From: Styela clava
Taxonomy: Eukaryota > Chordata > Ascidiacea > Stolidobranchia > Styelidae
DNA length: 64,000 bases
Reading direction: 5' to 3'
Assembly (NCBI RefSeq): GCF_964204865.1
Contig: NC_135251.1
Coordinates: forward strand, 9,796,001 to 9,860,000
In this document: positions 45,626 to 61,000 of the stretch, in pieces
Position numbering within the stretch: the first letter of the stretch is position 1
Layout of the letters: every line of letters begins with the position of its first letter
The notes under the pieces: generated by a model
Told to the model about the DNA's origin: nothing
Seen by the model: the letters and a program-made list of their open reading frames with translations, nothing else
Database searches by the model: none
Position numbers and translations under genes: made by a program

Positions 45626-45979
45626 TTTTTTTATAAGAAATATTATCTGGAACAATAAATTTTAGTGACAATAAAAACTTTATGAAATACTGATTAACGT
45701 AAAACAAACCTTATTGCACTCTCTCGAATGACCGGAAAAAATGTTTTGCTGCTTCTTGAAGATGCTCGAATACATTTTGAACGGCCGGCTCATTTATATA
45801 TTTGGTGAAGCGTTAGGATGTTACAAACCTCAAATAGAAAGCATAAAAAAGTTGCCTTAAAAAACAAACAATGATCTCTTTAGTTTGTGTATTTAAAAAA
45901 AATATATATTGTCATTACAATTTTTCTGTTATATTTGACTGAAGATTACGATTATATGTAAATTAGTGTAAATTTAACA

Positions 45980-46046
45980 ATGGCAAAGATAACTTGGACA
46001 TGTATCATTGTATTTGTGTCAATATCAAAGGCTGTGAGGCCTCAAG
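45980..46046 (+). CDS. Gene B exon 1: signal peptide
   Basis: MAKITWTCIIVFVSI, then SKAVRPQ. Relative to gene A, Leu-to-Ser in the hydrophobic part and Ala-to-Pro at the predicted cleavage position (AVRP) may weaken signal-peptidase cleavage. Phase and length are as in gene A. Confidence 0.8.
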
Positions 46047-49000
46047 GTATGTATCGGAGTTTATTTTTACATTAACCTCATACAAGGATAGTAGCGAAGT
46101 GGTATCCGATTAGTCGACTAGTCTGTAGAATTACAAATGATTTACTTTGGCACCAGAAAAACATTTGAGCTCGTTTTAGTTAGAGTTAACAAAAATTGCA
46201 AAACGCGTACTTTTATATGAGTAATTGAAACAAATAGACTTGTACTCGACTATGCTTAAAGCCCTCAAAACAAATAGCAAAAAGACTTTGATGAATTACG
46301 ATTTGCAACGAATATAAATGTTGCATGACGAAAGTTTGATAGATAGTTACTGCTATAGCTATATATGGGTCGTGTTGACGCGAAGATATCATTCATATTA
46401 CTGTTGTTTGTAGCAATTACTATGACCGGCACGCATTCAACTTGATTAGTGACTTGATTGTACAGTGGCAGGGCTTGACTTAGCATCTTCATAATTTTTT
46501 CGAAGTTGGACGTTTCAATACTCGATTTAATTAGCAATTTAGAGTTTGGATATTTGTACAGAAAACTGAGTAAAATAAGGGGTTTTTGAGGAGTAAAGAT
46601 GAAATATTGTGAACATTAGTTGAGCATTAAACTCCTAAACAAAATAATTTTGTGTGTTGACTTTCGACAATGAGACAGATTTATGATTCTACATTAAGTC
46701 GTTTGCCCAGATCATAAGTAATTGCAATAAAAAGTATTTAATTTAGAGATTAGGTTAAGAACAAACGTGATGATAAAATTACAGAATCTGTGACCCTTTT
46801 TGTCGAGACTTAGACAAGAAAAAAGGGTCATTTTTCTTTAAAATATAGTATTTATAATACGGAAACAAATACAGAAATTAAAACTTTTCAAATCAAACTT
46901 CAAAACCCGATATGTTTGTATATAACTCGTTTGTCGAATTACGACCCACCGTTTGCTATAATGAATTATGAAAAATTCATGTTCCATATCAACAACAATA
47001 CACGGGTATTATATTCATAGCTCCTAGGAATTGAAGTCAATTAATTATTGTTGAGACCAGATTCTCGCTATAATATTCACATCATTGTTTTTATATTGAT
47101 ACAAAATTGATACACATTTCAGATACAATATATTAATACAGTCTCTCCCATATTACTGTTATTTATTATTAGATGCAACAAAAATTTATGATGGATATCT
47201 GTTCGAAAGATTCGACACAGAAAAGTTATTAAGTGACGCGGAAAAGCAATGCACGGTCAGAGGAGCATGGCTGTTTGAACCAAATACCAATGATCTGTTC
47301 AAAGAATTAACTGACAACTTTATGTGAGCAAATACTCATTATAATAGATAATAATAGATTTTGCAACTAATTTAAGATAAAACCACAATGAATGCATCAT
47401 TAGACAGGCGACCTTTTTTCAAGTACTTATTTAATATATAACAATCTTTAACATATAATATATTAATATTCAAAGTTGACTGAGTCATTTTACAGTTTTA
47501 TTTATTAAAAACTTTTATGGTGATTTAAATGTAATGACTTGAAATCTTGGTACCTGGGATAAAACTCAAAAATGGTTACCCACCAGTATTTGAGCTAATT
47601 CTATTAACTCTGAAAAATTTCAATAGCGCAAAATAGTAGATAACATTATAATAAATCGGTAAACTAATAATCGGAACAATGGAATACCAAAGAATTCTTC
47701 CACGATTTCAACTTTTTTTAATTAGGCTGGTTTCGTGTTTATGAGACAGATATAACCCTTGTTTGATGAATATAAATTCACATGGATTTGCTCATGGTAG
47801 AATATATTTTTCAACAGACCGTCGTCGGGTTATTATTTCATGGGTCTCAAGAAGGTTGGCGGTGAGTGGATATGGAGCGATTATAGTAAGCCGACAACTA
47901 CTCATTGGTGAGATTGTTAAAATTGTAGTAAAGTATATTTTAAAATAAATACTCCATCTCAACGATCCATTATTGAATAATCTGTAAAGTTGTTGTTAAT
48001 GAAATAATTGGAGGGTTGATTTAAAAAACAACTACAATCCACTAGAACGATTCGTTGCTAGATAAAATGAAAAAAGCAACATCTCAAAGATTTCATTAAA
48101 TTTTAAATACACGTGGCCAATACTCGGAGTTTTAGGATGCGTGAAGATTTTGTAAGTATGCAAACGCTTAGAATATATTTGTCCAATTTACCGTTGTATT
48201 TAACATTATAGTATAAGGCTTTATAAGTATAAATTTAAACTCAAATATTATTACAAAGGTCAAATTCCAAAGAACCAAACGAAAATGGTCAAGAATGTGC
48301 ATGTGTTTTGAACACGAAATGGCTTAGCGTGATCTGCTCTACAACTCCAAGAAGATATGTTTGTCAATCTCGTGAGATTACAATTTGTACATTCTATTAC
48401 TTGATTGACTCTGGAGTAGAGAATGCATTGCCTTGCAATCAAATGAATCAAAGATAGTTAGTGCACGCAATGTTTTCTATGTGTTTTGAATTCACAGCAA
48501 GTTAGTAGAAGCATTCCAGTAAATGTAAAATCAAAAGGAGACAACTGCGGTATTAATGTTTTTGTGGCATAATTTTCCTCTTATCATGGTTTTTAATGCC
48601 CCTGTCTCCAAACCATTTGAAGAATTTTTTTGATTATTGAAATGTGAGCTTCAGAATTCCTAGTTTAGTGCAGAGTATTGATAATTTAAATGTTATTTAT
48701 TTTAAGCTGAAATAAAACTACTCTACAATGGATATCTGTTCGGAAGATTCGACACCGAATTACCATCGAGTGATGCAGTAAAACAATGCACGGTCAGAGG
48801 AGCATGGTTGTTTGAACCCAAAACTGATGAGCTGTTCAACAAATTAACAGATGATTTCATGTAAGTAAAAATTCATTATATGAAATAATTTTTAATTGCA
48901 GTATGAAATTAAAATTGAAAACAGCAGTAGCGTCGTTGCACAGTCGATATTTTATTTCTTAACAAAGATTGAAATGACATTTTACGACTGTCAACGTGCT

Positions 49001-52000
49001 GATAGAGGTTTTCGCGAAAATATTGGTTAAAATCATATTGATTTACTCAGGTATAAATTTTCTAATAATTTTTATCAGATCAACGACAGGATGTTATCTA
49101 ATGGGTCTCAGGTATTTAGCTAATAACTGGAGATGGAGTGATTGGAGCGTTTACACAAAATGGACAAATACTAATCATTGGTGAGATTGTCAAAATACGG
49201 TTATAACCTTGCATGGTTAAGTTACATCATTGGCATACTCGATTTTTTTAAAGTGAACACGGCAAAATATCTGTTTCGTAGAACTGTTGCTAAAAAACAA
49301 TAATATCTAACTTTTTAACAAATATTCGAATGTTATACAGGGAAAATGGCAATGTACCGAGCGGAGATACTGCAAAATGTGCATGTGTTCAGAACAAGAA
49401 ATGGGTTAGCGTGACATGCTCTATAGCAAAACGATACGTCTGTCAGTCTCGTAAGTTTGAGTAATGCAACGTAATACAAGACGCATTGTCTTAAACTTGA
49501 TGGGTCAATAATAATAATTGCATGGATTTATATGTATTCCACATGTATAGGAAGTGTGTAGCAGCATTTCAAAGAATGCAAAAGCAAAACAACTGCTGAT
49601 CGACTGATAAGTACTAGTCATTTTGCAATGCATGGTAGCACAATGCGTAAACGTCTTTATTTAACAATAATGGACAATTGCACCAATTTATACGTTTAAA
49701 CAGTCGTAATTTCTCACTTTACTAAATTATGCTTATTCATTGCATCCATTTGTGTATATTTAGTTCAGCCTCCATCGTCGACAATAATAAGTTTCGGAAA
49801 TCTTTTTGAAAGATTTGTCGAAGTAGTTGAAAATTATGCAACTGCTAGCGATAGATGTGCAATAAGAGGTGCTCAGTTGGTAGAGATTAAATATAAAACT
49901 ATGGACGATAAAATAATTCAATGGATTGGGTGAGTTATTAGTATATTATCATATGAAATTCCAGTCACGAATAATCAGAATTCAGATTCATTGGAATCGA
50001 TTCTAAAGGTTGAAATATATATAATCGCTATGTGGGGTTGTCGCAAACTTTGCTATATTTCTACCTCTCCTGTCAATTGCTCGTTTCCGTGGGTCAAGGG
50101 CACGTGCCACATTTGGATCGTTTCGTATATTTTTTTCTTTTCGTACTTAAGCCATAACTCTAAGATACCTTGAAGGAGAATTCGCGAATTTGTTTCTTAA
50201 CTATTCATCTTGCGCTATAGTTGGTGCATCCCAGCCTAACTGACAATAAAGTCGCTTTAACTTCCAAGATTGGCGTAAAGGTGGGTGCAAATGTTTAAGG
50301 TTGAAAATATAATTGTGTGCAAATATTCATAGGTTCAAATGTCCATGGATGCAAATGTACGCATGTACAATTGTACGTGGGTGCAAGATTCCGCGGGTGC
50401 AAATGTACGCGGGTGCGAATGTACGCCGGCTCAAATGTACGTGGGTGTAAGTATACGCGAGTGCAAATGTACTAGATGCAAATTACATAGGTGTAATTAT
50501 ACGTGGGTGCAATATTCCATGGGTGCAAGTGTCTGTGGGTGCAAATGTCCGTGGGTGCAAATGTTTATGGTTATAATCTGTACGAGGATGTTAATTAAAG
50601 GCTGCGCGTGCAAATGCTTGGGTGCAACTGCCCATGGATGCAAAAGTATGCAGGTGCAAATGTATGTGGGCGCAATAATAATGTAACCTCACGGACGTCT
50701 CTTGATTCCATATGGTATTGTTTAGATGGATACGTCTTCTTGGTAATCTATGTCGATGAATCAAAATTGAGAATCGGAATCGACGATTTAGGAATCCGCT
50801 TAGAATCGAATACTTATAAGTATAGTCATACTTAGCATTCTTAGACTCACGTTTATTGAGTGAGATAATTTTAAAAGACTTAACAAATCAAACTTATTAC
50901 TTCAGGCCTGAAACAAGTTCTTATCTGATGGGAATACAATATTCGACATCTAATAATGTGTGGAAATACACGAGTGACAATGCTACAATCACCTATGTGA
51001 ATTGGTACGTAATGATAAACATGATTCCAGTACATAGATAATAGGAATTAGAATATAATAAGATTATAGTAAACGATCAGTATGTAGCAAGAAACTGCAC
51101 ATTAGCAAAAGATAATATCTTTTGGATTCCATTTCTCTTAACACTTCTTTCGCGCCAATATAATTTTGTTCATTTGTAAAACAGCAAATTATATTATGAG
51201 CTCAAACGTCATTCTCAATAGTCATAAAAAGCCAAGAACCTAGTTATTTAAAAAATAGTCATATCAAATGATAAGGAGAACTTTTCTAGAATAAAAGTTT
51301 TATCCATAGATTATCTGAATTGTCTCCCTTTGTCTGTCTTAGATTCTAATTGCTTGCTATCCAAAGAAGTATTAATTACTTCAACAATCACAAACGGCAA
51401 TACATTTATTTGTACACGCTTGGTGACATTAGGCATTACCCTAAAATTAATATTAATTGTACAAATTTAACATTTCTAATTCGGACTAACAGGCCATTTT
51501 CATTGAAAAATAACCGGGGCATATCTCCTATTTGACTTCCTATTGTGTAATGCAATATCAATATAAACTTTAATACAAACTGAATTAGACCGTTGCTAGA
51601 TGTAGGATTATTTGGGTAATAATACTGATAGCATTACGTACAATAAACAAGTCTAAACTTCAAACTAGAGTCGAAGCTCTTGCTTTCTATTCACGCTATT
51701 CACGACCAAGTATTGTACAAGCATTCATTGATATTGGGTGATAAAACTAATATCCACATGCAAAATAACCGAGTCCAAACTGCAAACTGAATTCAGATTT
51801 TTATTTACGCGACGAGTATTCAAGTCTTTTGATCTGGACAAGGGTACAGAGAGCAAGCATCTGGACCAGAATACTCGATTATTTACATCCATTATGCGTG
51901 AGATTTTGAGTCGTGGTGTGTAACCAGCGCCAACAAAAGCAAAGCTGACGCTTTTTCCACATGCCATCTAAATATTTCCTACCTCGCGGTTCAAATTGTT

Positions 52001-55000
52001 ACGTGAACGTAATCAATGGCGCAATGGCGAGTGTGTTCCTGAGTTGACATATAACTTTCCCTAATTTACAATAAATATCCAATCTCTGCTATTAATTTTG
52101 AATTCCGCAATATTCTGACAGTTTTGTTTTCTCCGCGCATTCAAATTCAAATACGCACAATGACGGAGTCACTTCTCCAAACTAATATCAAAGCACAACT
52201 TAACGTATAACTTTTGTTACCTATTTAAAAATTCGTGTAATACTCGAACTCACAAGGAATCAGGCTATAACCGATCTCGATAAATATAATTGAAGAAACA
52301 GTCAAGTTAGATTTGTCATTTAATGGATTTTACTTGGATATTTGTGTCGTAGGAAACAAAGGAAGGAGATGATGCCAACGAAGATTGTGCTTGTATATCA
52401 AATGGCGGATGGATTGATGTTGCTTGTACTGGTGGTACATTCAAATATATCTGTCAATCATGTAAGTGACTGCTGAAAAAATATAATATTTCTAATTAAA
52501 ATATTTAAACTTACTTTTATGACAAAATGAATTAACGTTATTTGATGTAGGATATACAATTTATCATCTACAAGAATTTAGGATTGTTTTGTTGTGAACT
52601 GCACATGCGTCACACTACGTGTAGTCGCGATTGAACTTGATTTACGGTTACTTATAATCAATTTATTTCGGTTGTTTTGTTACATATATAAAAGGTAGTG
52701 ATCTATAACACCAGATCAATTAACCAAACTTGTCCTTGATTAAAGAAGAAACAGGACAAATCTTCAATCTCTGTTTAATGATTAGAAACGGTTCTCAAAA
52801 GCTTGGCATTCGCGAAATAACAAATCAAACATTAGTGAGAATGCATCGATAAAAGCTTTATAAACGTCTTGCGTGAATATAGAGTAGGATAAATAATTTC
52901 AAGGATTTTAGCCCAATTTTCATATCAATAGCTAAGTTCGTATTAATCAAGTTATCCGTTACACTCGAAACTCAGTCTATACCATTTAAGATCCAAATGA
53001 TGCAATTACTGACGACGGAGATCTTCTTGAGAAGTTCGACAATGCAATGGCAAATGCAGCTGCAAGAAGTAGATGCTCGTTGTGGAATGGGAATCTTGTA
53101 GATATGAAAACTCAGACATATAACAATAAAGTGCAGCAGCTTATTGGGTACATTTGATTGCTTTGTTCATTTATCACTATTTCTCAATGAGTTAATTTTT
53201 GTATCACGTTGTCCATATTATTAACAATTATCGTTCTAAATATAGAAATAACTTCACCTTTATTCAACAATTTTTGACTGATATGAAATTGATTGTAAAT
53301 ATTTTCATGCTAATAGTACATTTACGGGACACCGTTCGTTGCTATAGAATTATAGATGATCCCCCTAGTAAAAAATGCACATTTACGTAGTACAACATAG
53401 TTTGGCCAAGTTCCGAATGTGTTTAGAGACATATTTCATCAGTGCAACAAATAGGTAGCAATATATTTAAAACTTTGCAGAAAAAATTCTTATCTACGGG
53501 AATCTGCTTATAGCAAACACATATCCAAAAAGGAAATGATAAAAAAATATCCTAGGAAGCATCAGAAATAAACACAGACGAAAACAGTTTGCAGTATATA
53601 TTATAAAGCAAATAAGGCGGCCCAAATTATAAACGTTAAATGTTTTTTTGGATAATATTTGCCATTTCTTGGCGAAGATGTTTTATTATCATAACCTTGT
53701 TTTGCGTGCTTCATTGAGTGTTTTGACTGTTCTGTACTGTGATAAATATGAAACAGGAAAGATTAGACAAATCACTGATATTCTGTTATATTGCTGGTGG
53801 ATTAGGCGTGTGGAATTTCGAACTGAGGTCTTTAGATTATTACCATTCGGAATATAATTATGTTTTGGATTTAGATTGTTTGGATATTTCATTAATCCAA
53901 GTATTTTTATTATAGAATCAGCGGTGAGTATCAAATCGGATTAAAATATTTTGATGGTGAATATCGATGGACTGATGGATCAGCAGCAACTTACGACGAT
54001 TGGTACGCATAGTTATTTTGCTATTTGACAGCAATACCTCCTATTTTAAATTTATTCAAATCTAACTATAAACCTGCTTCATTCCATTACTTCTGAGAAG
54101 AACATTCACGTTGTTGAAATAGCAATAACAAAGAATAAACGATAAAATTAAATCAATATATACGAATGGACACTTTAGATATATATTAAAATCCCTTTAA
54201 CGCACATAACAATGACAGATGAACTTCCTTTGACTTCGTATAGGCTTAGCATGCATTCTGAGTCATCTATACCAACCTTGGTTCTGTTAGAAATGCGATT
54301 TTCACTCGAGCATGTCTGGCTGGGGTTGGTAAAATTGTAAACAATGATAGAACATTGAATTAAACGTGAATTTCAATGTAATGACGATAATTAACTTGTT
54401 CACAACTTGTCGCGTGTATTGTCGTCGAAAATATTTTTTTTCGTTGCATAATGGAGATTTTGTGCAGTAATAATAAAGGCCTGACGTCATTAAAATTAAT
54501 AAGTTAATTGAGTTTGTAAAATTTGTGAATGCAATTGTGAATTTCGCGGTAACGATTGTAGATATTATAATGGCTGTGGTATTCCATTATTGGAAAATAA
54601 CACAGGAATAAGATAAAAATAATATAAATTAGGTGTAATTAGGTTCTTAATCCTCTACTAGATACGCTAACACTTACTTTCAAGGTTGTTTTCAACAACT
54701 TCTTGGGCATTAGGTCGCATATTTAAGATAACATTAGCGGCGCCAAAAATTCGCTGCATAGAACTTCAGCATACGCTTTTAAAAAGCCGTGAGTTTTAGG
54801 GAATAATGGTTGTCACAAATTTTTATTTTTATTTTTAAAAATTATCATATAAAATAGACTCAGGATGTGAAATACAAATGGGTTAACCTGATTTAAATTA
54901 CTCATACATATTAAGTAGGCAATATACTCGAATATTATAAATTTTAATAGTTTCAAATAAGCTTAGTTGTAATATGGACAAATATTTAGGGGCTCTGGTG

Positions 55001-58000
55001 AAGGTGACGAAAATAATGAACAAGATTGTGTTAAAAGTGGTCGTGACAAGTGGTACGACGTATCGTGTGGAGGGTCATTAGCATATATATGTCAAACCTC
55101 AAGTAATTCTATTCTTGTGTTTTAGTTGTTTATTACATATAGGCCTACTCTATACTTTGTGTTTATAAAATATTAGAATGTTTAAAATTCAATTTAAATT
55201 ATAGAGGTCATGCTGTTTCATTCAATAAATAATCTGAAAAATTATTTATTTCATATAACGTGATCCATAATGACAAAGCAGAAAGTAATACGCCTTTAAA
55301 AATATAATATATTTATATATGTTTTCATCGTCTTATTACTTAACGATCTTGAATGGTAAGTATGTTGATAGGTATTTGTCTGTTAGATACACGCGATATC
55401 TCACGAAAGCGAGGTTGAATCTGCTCCAATTTTGCATGTGCATTCATCATATCTCGGACCAGAAGCCTATTGATTTTGAATGAATGATGTCGTATAATTA
55501 GCAAGTTATTAATTAATTATTGATGAGACACACGGTGTCGACATGGAGTAAGAGCGGGTGAATCGAAACCGCAGTTTCTGTTTTGGGGCCTCCCCTAGCT
55601 TTCGATCGATAAGTCTTCGGTCTCTGAACGAAATTATCGTTTTGTTTTTGATATAAATTAATATACGAATAAGTAGTGTAATGGAGTCTCAAATTATGTT
55701 TAAATATAATAGAATGGTGCACGAGCAACTCTTGCCAAAATGGAGGTAGCTGTGTGTCCAACAGATGTGAGTGCACAGCTGGATACTTCAGTGATACTTG
55801 CGCAAGCAATGGTGAGTCAATAATATTTTTCGACTATGTTAAATTCAACATATTTGTTTCACCACAGCGCTATATTAGGCACTCAAATAATAAATTCTAA
55901 ACTGCTGAATATTACGAGCCTCATGATAACATCATCATCATAGTATTTTACAATATAACGACTAATGACAGTTATTGAGCTATTTTCATTCCAATATTTT
56001 TGTTTCCTCATGCGGCTCGTTTAATAAACTGAGTACCGTATTTCCCCGGCGAATAAGTCTACCCGGTAAATAAGACAAGGCCCGTTTTAGTCCATTTTTT
56101 GCCTATAAGACGGGCAATAAAATCGCATCAAAATCGGAATCTCAAATTACCATGCAAGGGTTTCTGAGCGCTCGCCGCTGTTTGCGTATTCGTTGAAATG
56201 CCCATAATGATCTTTTCTTGTAGCGTAATAATCAATCCCTGACAACTACGGGAATTCAAGTTGTTTTTCGATTTTTATCCAATTGTATTTAACGTAACTC
56301 GCGATTGGGTCCACAAAATAAGAACATTACTGATCTAAAATAGCTCGCCATTCGGACATAATAATGTGAGATATTCTGCCTGATTATATTTGGTTTTGAT
56401 ACATATTTTTGCGCTCTTGCTAATTCGTTATCGCCGTTATAAAAATCTCAAGATCTGCTATATAATTCCGGAAAGTACAATTTAATTAACGAAAATAAAT
56501 ATACATATAAAGTGTATATAGGACACATACATATTCATCACCTCGAAATCTCCACGAAACGAAATATGTTGCTTCATTGATTTAATTGTGATCAATACAA
56601 TCTGTGATTGCCACAATATAAATAGTTCCACTGCTCCAAAATACCAACGCAATCCGTGTACATACACATGTACGACTATATGTTGTTTTGATTCGTACTT
56701 TTGCAGGTTAAAAAATAGCTGAGCTGTTGCTGTAACAATTATTTCGATTCATCGCAATGCTGCCACTCATTATTTTACGGATATCACCTTAAGAATAAAT
56801 CTTAAGTCAGCGATAGTATCCCTCAGAGTTAAATTTATTTCAAAAAATGAATTAAATATATTTTACTTTAAATACGGTATTAAACGCGTCGTGTCAGGCC
56901 CCGTCGGTAACTGTAAACCACAAAATGGTTTTGCGATTTGCAATGTCTAAAAATCATCTTAAATCTGTCACAGGCCATCGTAAAATAAAACTTAAAAGGT
57001 GTTTTCGTTTTATTTTTAGTATTTTATAATGCTCCTCAATCAAAAAAACTTGGGTCGCATATTCACTACTTTATTCATCTTAGCATCATGTCACACATGA
57101 TTAGGTAATAACTCGTATCTCACAACACACGTGCCATGGTTGTTTGTGAACAATGAGGTAATTATCGTCGTCCTCGCGGCACGAAACATATGCTGAGGGA
57201 AATTTGTGACTTAGGGAGAATATATGATGAAATGAAAGATGTTTACGTCCTAACATCGCGCTGACAAAAACAATTCACAAACTGCAATCCTATATGTATC
57301 GGTAATAGCCGTTCACTCATAATTCACACACAAATGAGGCAACTTCAAATATGATAATCACAGCGGTGAAAATCCAGATTGACAGCACGAGAACGCCGAT
57401 TCATTTTAACTGACCTGATGAGGACGTTATAGGGATGCTATCGCCGAAGGTATTTTATGGTCCGAATTGAATAATAAGTCGATGCTGAGAAAATGAGAAT
57501 TATCATACTCGCCTAATAAGACGCCACCCCCTCACAAAAAAAAAAATCAAGCCGAAATTTTCTAATCGGTGTGAATGCTTTCAATAGCCCAAGTTAATAT
57601 TATATCACATTTTATTTTAGAATACTGTTCGAATAATGTAAACCCGTGTCAAAATAGAGGAAGCTGCGAGAATATGCCAGGAATCGATTCTTATTATAAA
57701 TGTAAATGCGAGCCTGAATATTTCGACGACATCTGTTCTACAGAAAGTGAGTAACAAAATGCGTCTATGCCAAATTTATTTGGTATTTAATTGAGTTCAA
57801 TTCACATTCGGAAACACAACTAAACGAAATATCAGTATTGCCATTTCTGCAACCCCCGATCGTTAAACGTTTCAGTTTTTAATCGCTTTCGTGGTCGACA
57901 TAAATCATCATTTTGACTTTTACAATGAAATTTGCAACAGCGACATCTCGGTTGTGAAGACCCAGTCAAAGCAATTCATTATAATGCTAAAGTTTTAAAC

Positions 58001-61000
58001 CTGGGAGATTTATATCTTAGATTCGTTAGATTCATGTAATCTATTTCAAAATTAATTTATTATCTATGGTTTATTACAAATAATAAAGCATAATACGTCT
58101 ACGTATTCTAACGTTCGTTTGACACCATGCAGCTGAATTCTGTATAATTAGTGTTACTGACCAACGTGACTTAAACAGTCTATCCTCGACCACTTTCATA
58201 AATTAATTTATGCTCTAACTGTTATTTAATCGTACTATGATTTTTTGGTGCGACTAAACATACTGAATGAATCAGGGGCCCCATTCGCCAAACTTCCTCA
58301 TCATTAACGTCTTAGTAAAGCACCGACTTCCACGTAAACGGCAAAAATGGTATTCACGAAGCATCGTAAATATTCGAGAAAAATTCTTCAAGAGAATTTT
58401 TTTCGCACCAAAACAGACGTCTCGTAAAGTGCATTCTTCTCTCAATTTACCGAGAATCGGTATTCACCTGACCAAAGGTCTCACGCTGGGGTGCTCGCAA
58501 ACTAACGAGGAAAAATTATCCTCGTTAACAATAGTTCGGCCTGTACTTAGCATGGGGATCAGGGTTGCCATATTGGCTTTTTTAACGCCAAATTTGCCAT
58601 TTTTGGCTTTTTTCAAACGCGTTTGGCGTCAGAATTTCCGTTTGGCTTTTTGGCGTTTTTTTGGCTTTTTTCAAGTCTATTCTAGTGTCTATTATTAGAA
58701 TCCTATGAAATACAATATTTAGTGTGTAACAACGTACTTAGGGGGATCATAAAAAACTTGAATATTGCATACGACTGTTACATCATAATATTTAGTATAG
58801 TGGTCAGATCAATTTATGTTTCGAGTATTTTATTGACATATAGATCTGCGATGTTATATTTGAGAACGAATTTTTTTCATTTATCCTGAAATAGCAACGA
58901 TGTAACTAATAAAACATTACCTCCATATTTTAGAATACTGTATGAACAATCCAAACCCCTGTCAAAACGGAGGAGGCTGTGTGGATACACTAGAAGAGGA
59001 TCTATATTATACATGTGATTGTAAGCCGGGTTTCTTCGGCAATAACTGCTCTAGCGATGGTGAGTATTGTTAAAATGAGTATAAACTATTGATTGAATTT
59101 TCATTGAAGATGTCGTGTTGGCCTACTACGACAATACAGGGTTTTGGCAATCGACGGTAACAGACTACATTTTTTATTAAAATTGATATACCTTAAATAA
59201 CTTATACGACACGGAGAAATACAATTTATAACAATTAATCTTACTGAAACTACATTGGTATGTTTGTTTTTGATTCGAATCTATGTGCAAAATCTTTTGT
59301 TTTCCCATAAAATTCCTTTACTAAACAAAGTTAATATTTCATGCCATAACCATATTATGTAAATTTAGTAATCCCGTCATTGAGTAAAATGAGATAATTA
59401 TCATGGAGGTAGAGAATATGTTATAAAAATCGGTATGCCTGCACGAACAAGGTTAACGCACGTATAAATTTCAGAATACTGTCCCAACAATGAAAATCCA
59501 TGTGAAAATGGAGGAGGCTGCGAGAATATGGAAGGAACATTTCCCTACTATCGATGTAATTGCGAGCCTGGATATTTCGACGACACCTGTTCTAGCGTTG
59601 GTGAGTAGCAAAATTCATAGTTATTTTGTGCATTTCTTATTTGGCTCGGAAATGGAATTCAGGGAATCACTGAATTTAAATTTTTTTAAATTTAGTAATC
59701 CTGTCAATGAGTTAAATGAGAGAATTATCATAGAGGTTGATAATAAGCATTATTATAAAATCGGCATGATTGCACGTCCAAGGTTAATCTTATGTGAGGT
59801 GAAAATTTCAGAATACTGTCAGAACAATGTGAATCCGTGTCAAAATAGAGGGCGCTGTGAGAATTCACAAGGGACATTTCCATACTATGAATGTACTTGC
59901 ATGCCGGGGTTTTTCAACGACACCTGTTCTAGCGATGGTGAGTAACAAAATTGTATTCCGTATTGGTATATTTTGTATAATTGTCATCTGTCGAAAAATG
60001 ATGATAGTTTTTAATGAATCTCATAATTTGACAACTAAAAGTGTTTTTGAATACATCTCGGCGCATTTTTCATTTGAATCGAATATGGCATTCAGAAAAT
60101 CTGTAACTGCAACTAACCGTGAATGAAAAATTGCATCATAACATTGATTATATGTGGTATACTGGAATAGTCATAAAAAATAGAAAATCTATTAAAACTT
60201 ACCCTACTATATTATTAAAATTCCGATAGGCAGAGTTTTCTGTATTGTTATATTTCAATCAATCAAGTTCAATTCCAACTATCGGGTGATGCAAATATTA
60301 AGGCTGTCACATCGGATCCGATGTAATTTGTTTCGAGAAATATAATCTCTTTGTATCAGCAATAAAAGTGATCTTTAATACTTCCATATTTAAGAAATTT
60401 AGGAAATAATTTTAAAAATTGTTTTGCGCTTGTGTTTCCATGTTTTATTGCAAAGCTAATGTAGTGCTAAAATGAATATTATTCTCATATTATATTTAAT
60501 TATCTATGTGTTAACGGGTATGGATTAACGGGTCGCAGATATTTTTTGAAAGGCCTTGCGGGCCTTAGTCTGGAAAACCCCGAAGTGATAAAAATACTGC
60601 GAGATTAGTAACTTTAATAAAAAAATTATTTGAGATTGAGAGTTTATCGTTATATTCAGCCTATTGTTATTTTACGTGAATGGCGTTTTTTTATTTTAAG
60701 AATGATATACAAAGCACTAACTATATAAAAAATAAATTATTCTTTCTTGCTTTTGGTTGCTGCTCCAGAGTTGCGCTTCGGCATTGCTGCTATATGGGCC
60801 ACGCTTGAAAATAAGGGTTTGTTTTTAATAAAATAAATAAAAAAAACGTTTCTCTAGATAAAAGTTGTTCGACGCGTGTTTTCGATTCAAAATTGAGGTG
60901 TAAAGCGCGACTCAGCTTATTGGCCAGCCGCTGTCTGCACGAGAAAATTCACTCTTCTTGTCCTTCTAACTTTATTTCTTCTTATTGCTACGAGCAATAT

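Noticed and set aside
52353-52385. Alternative acceptor that would rescue gene B exon 10
   Set aside because: Each AG within about 30 bp (after tcgtag, aaag, ggaag, ggag) was tried; none gives the phase needed to read the CAC-motif frame.
58267-58698. 143-residue open frame in the EGF2-EGF3 intron of gene B
   Set aside because: The paralogous region of gene A (17763-18200) is not open in the same frame. The end is low-complexity repeats of ttggctttttt, and it lies within an intron.
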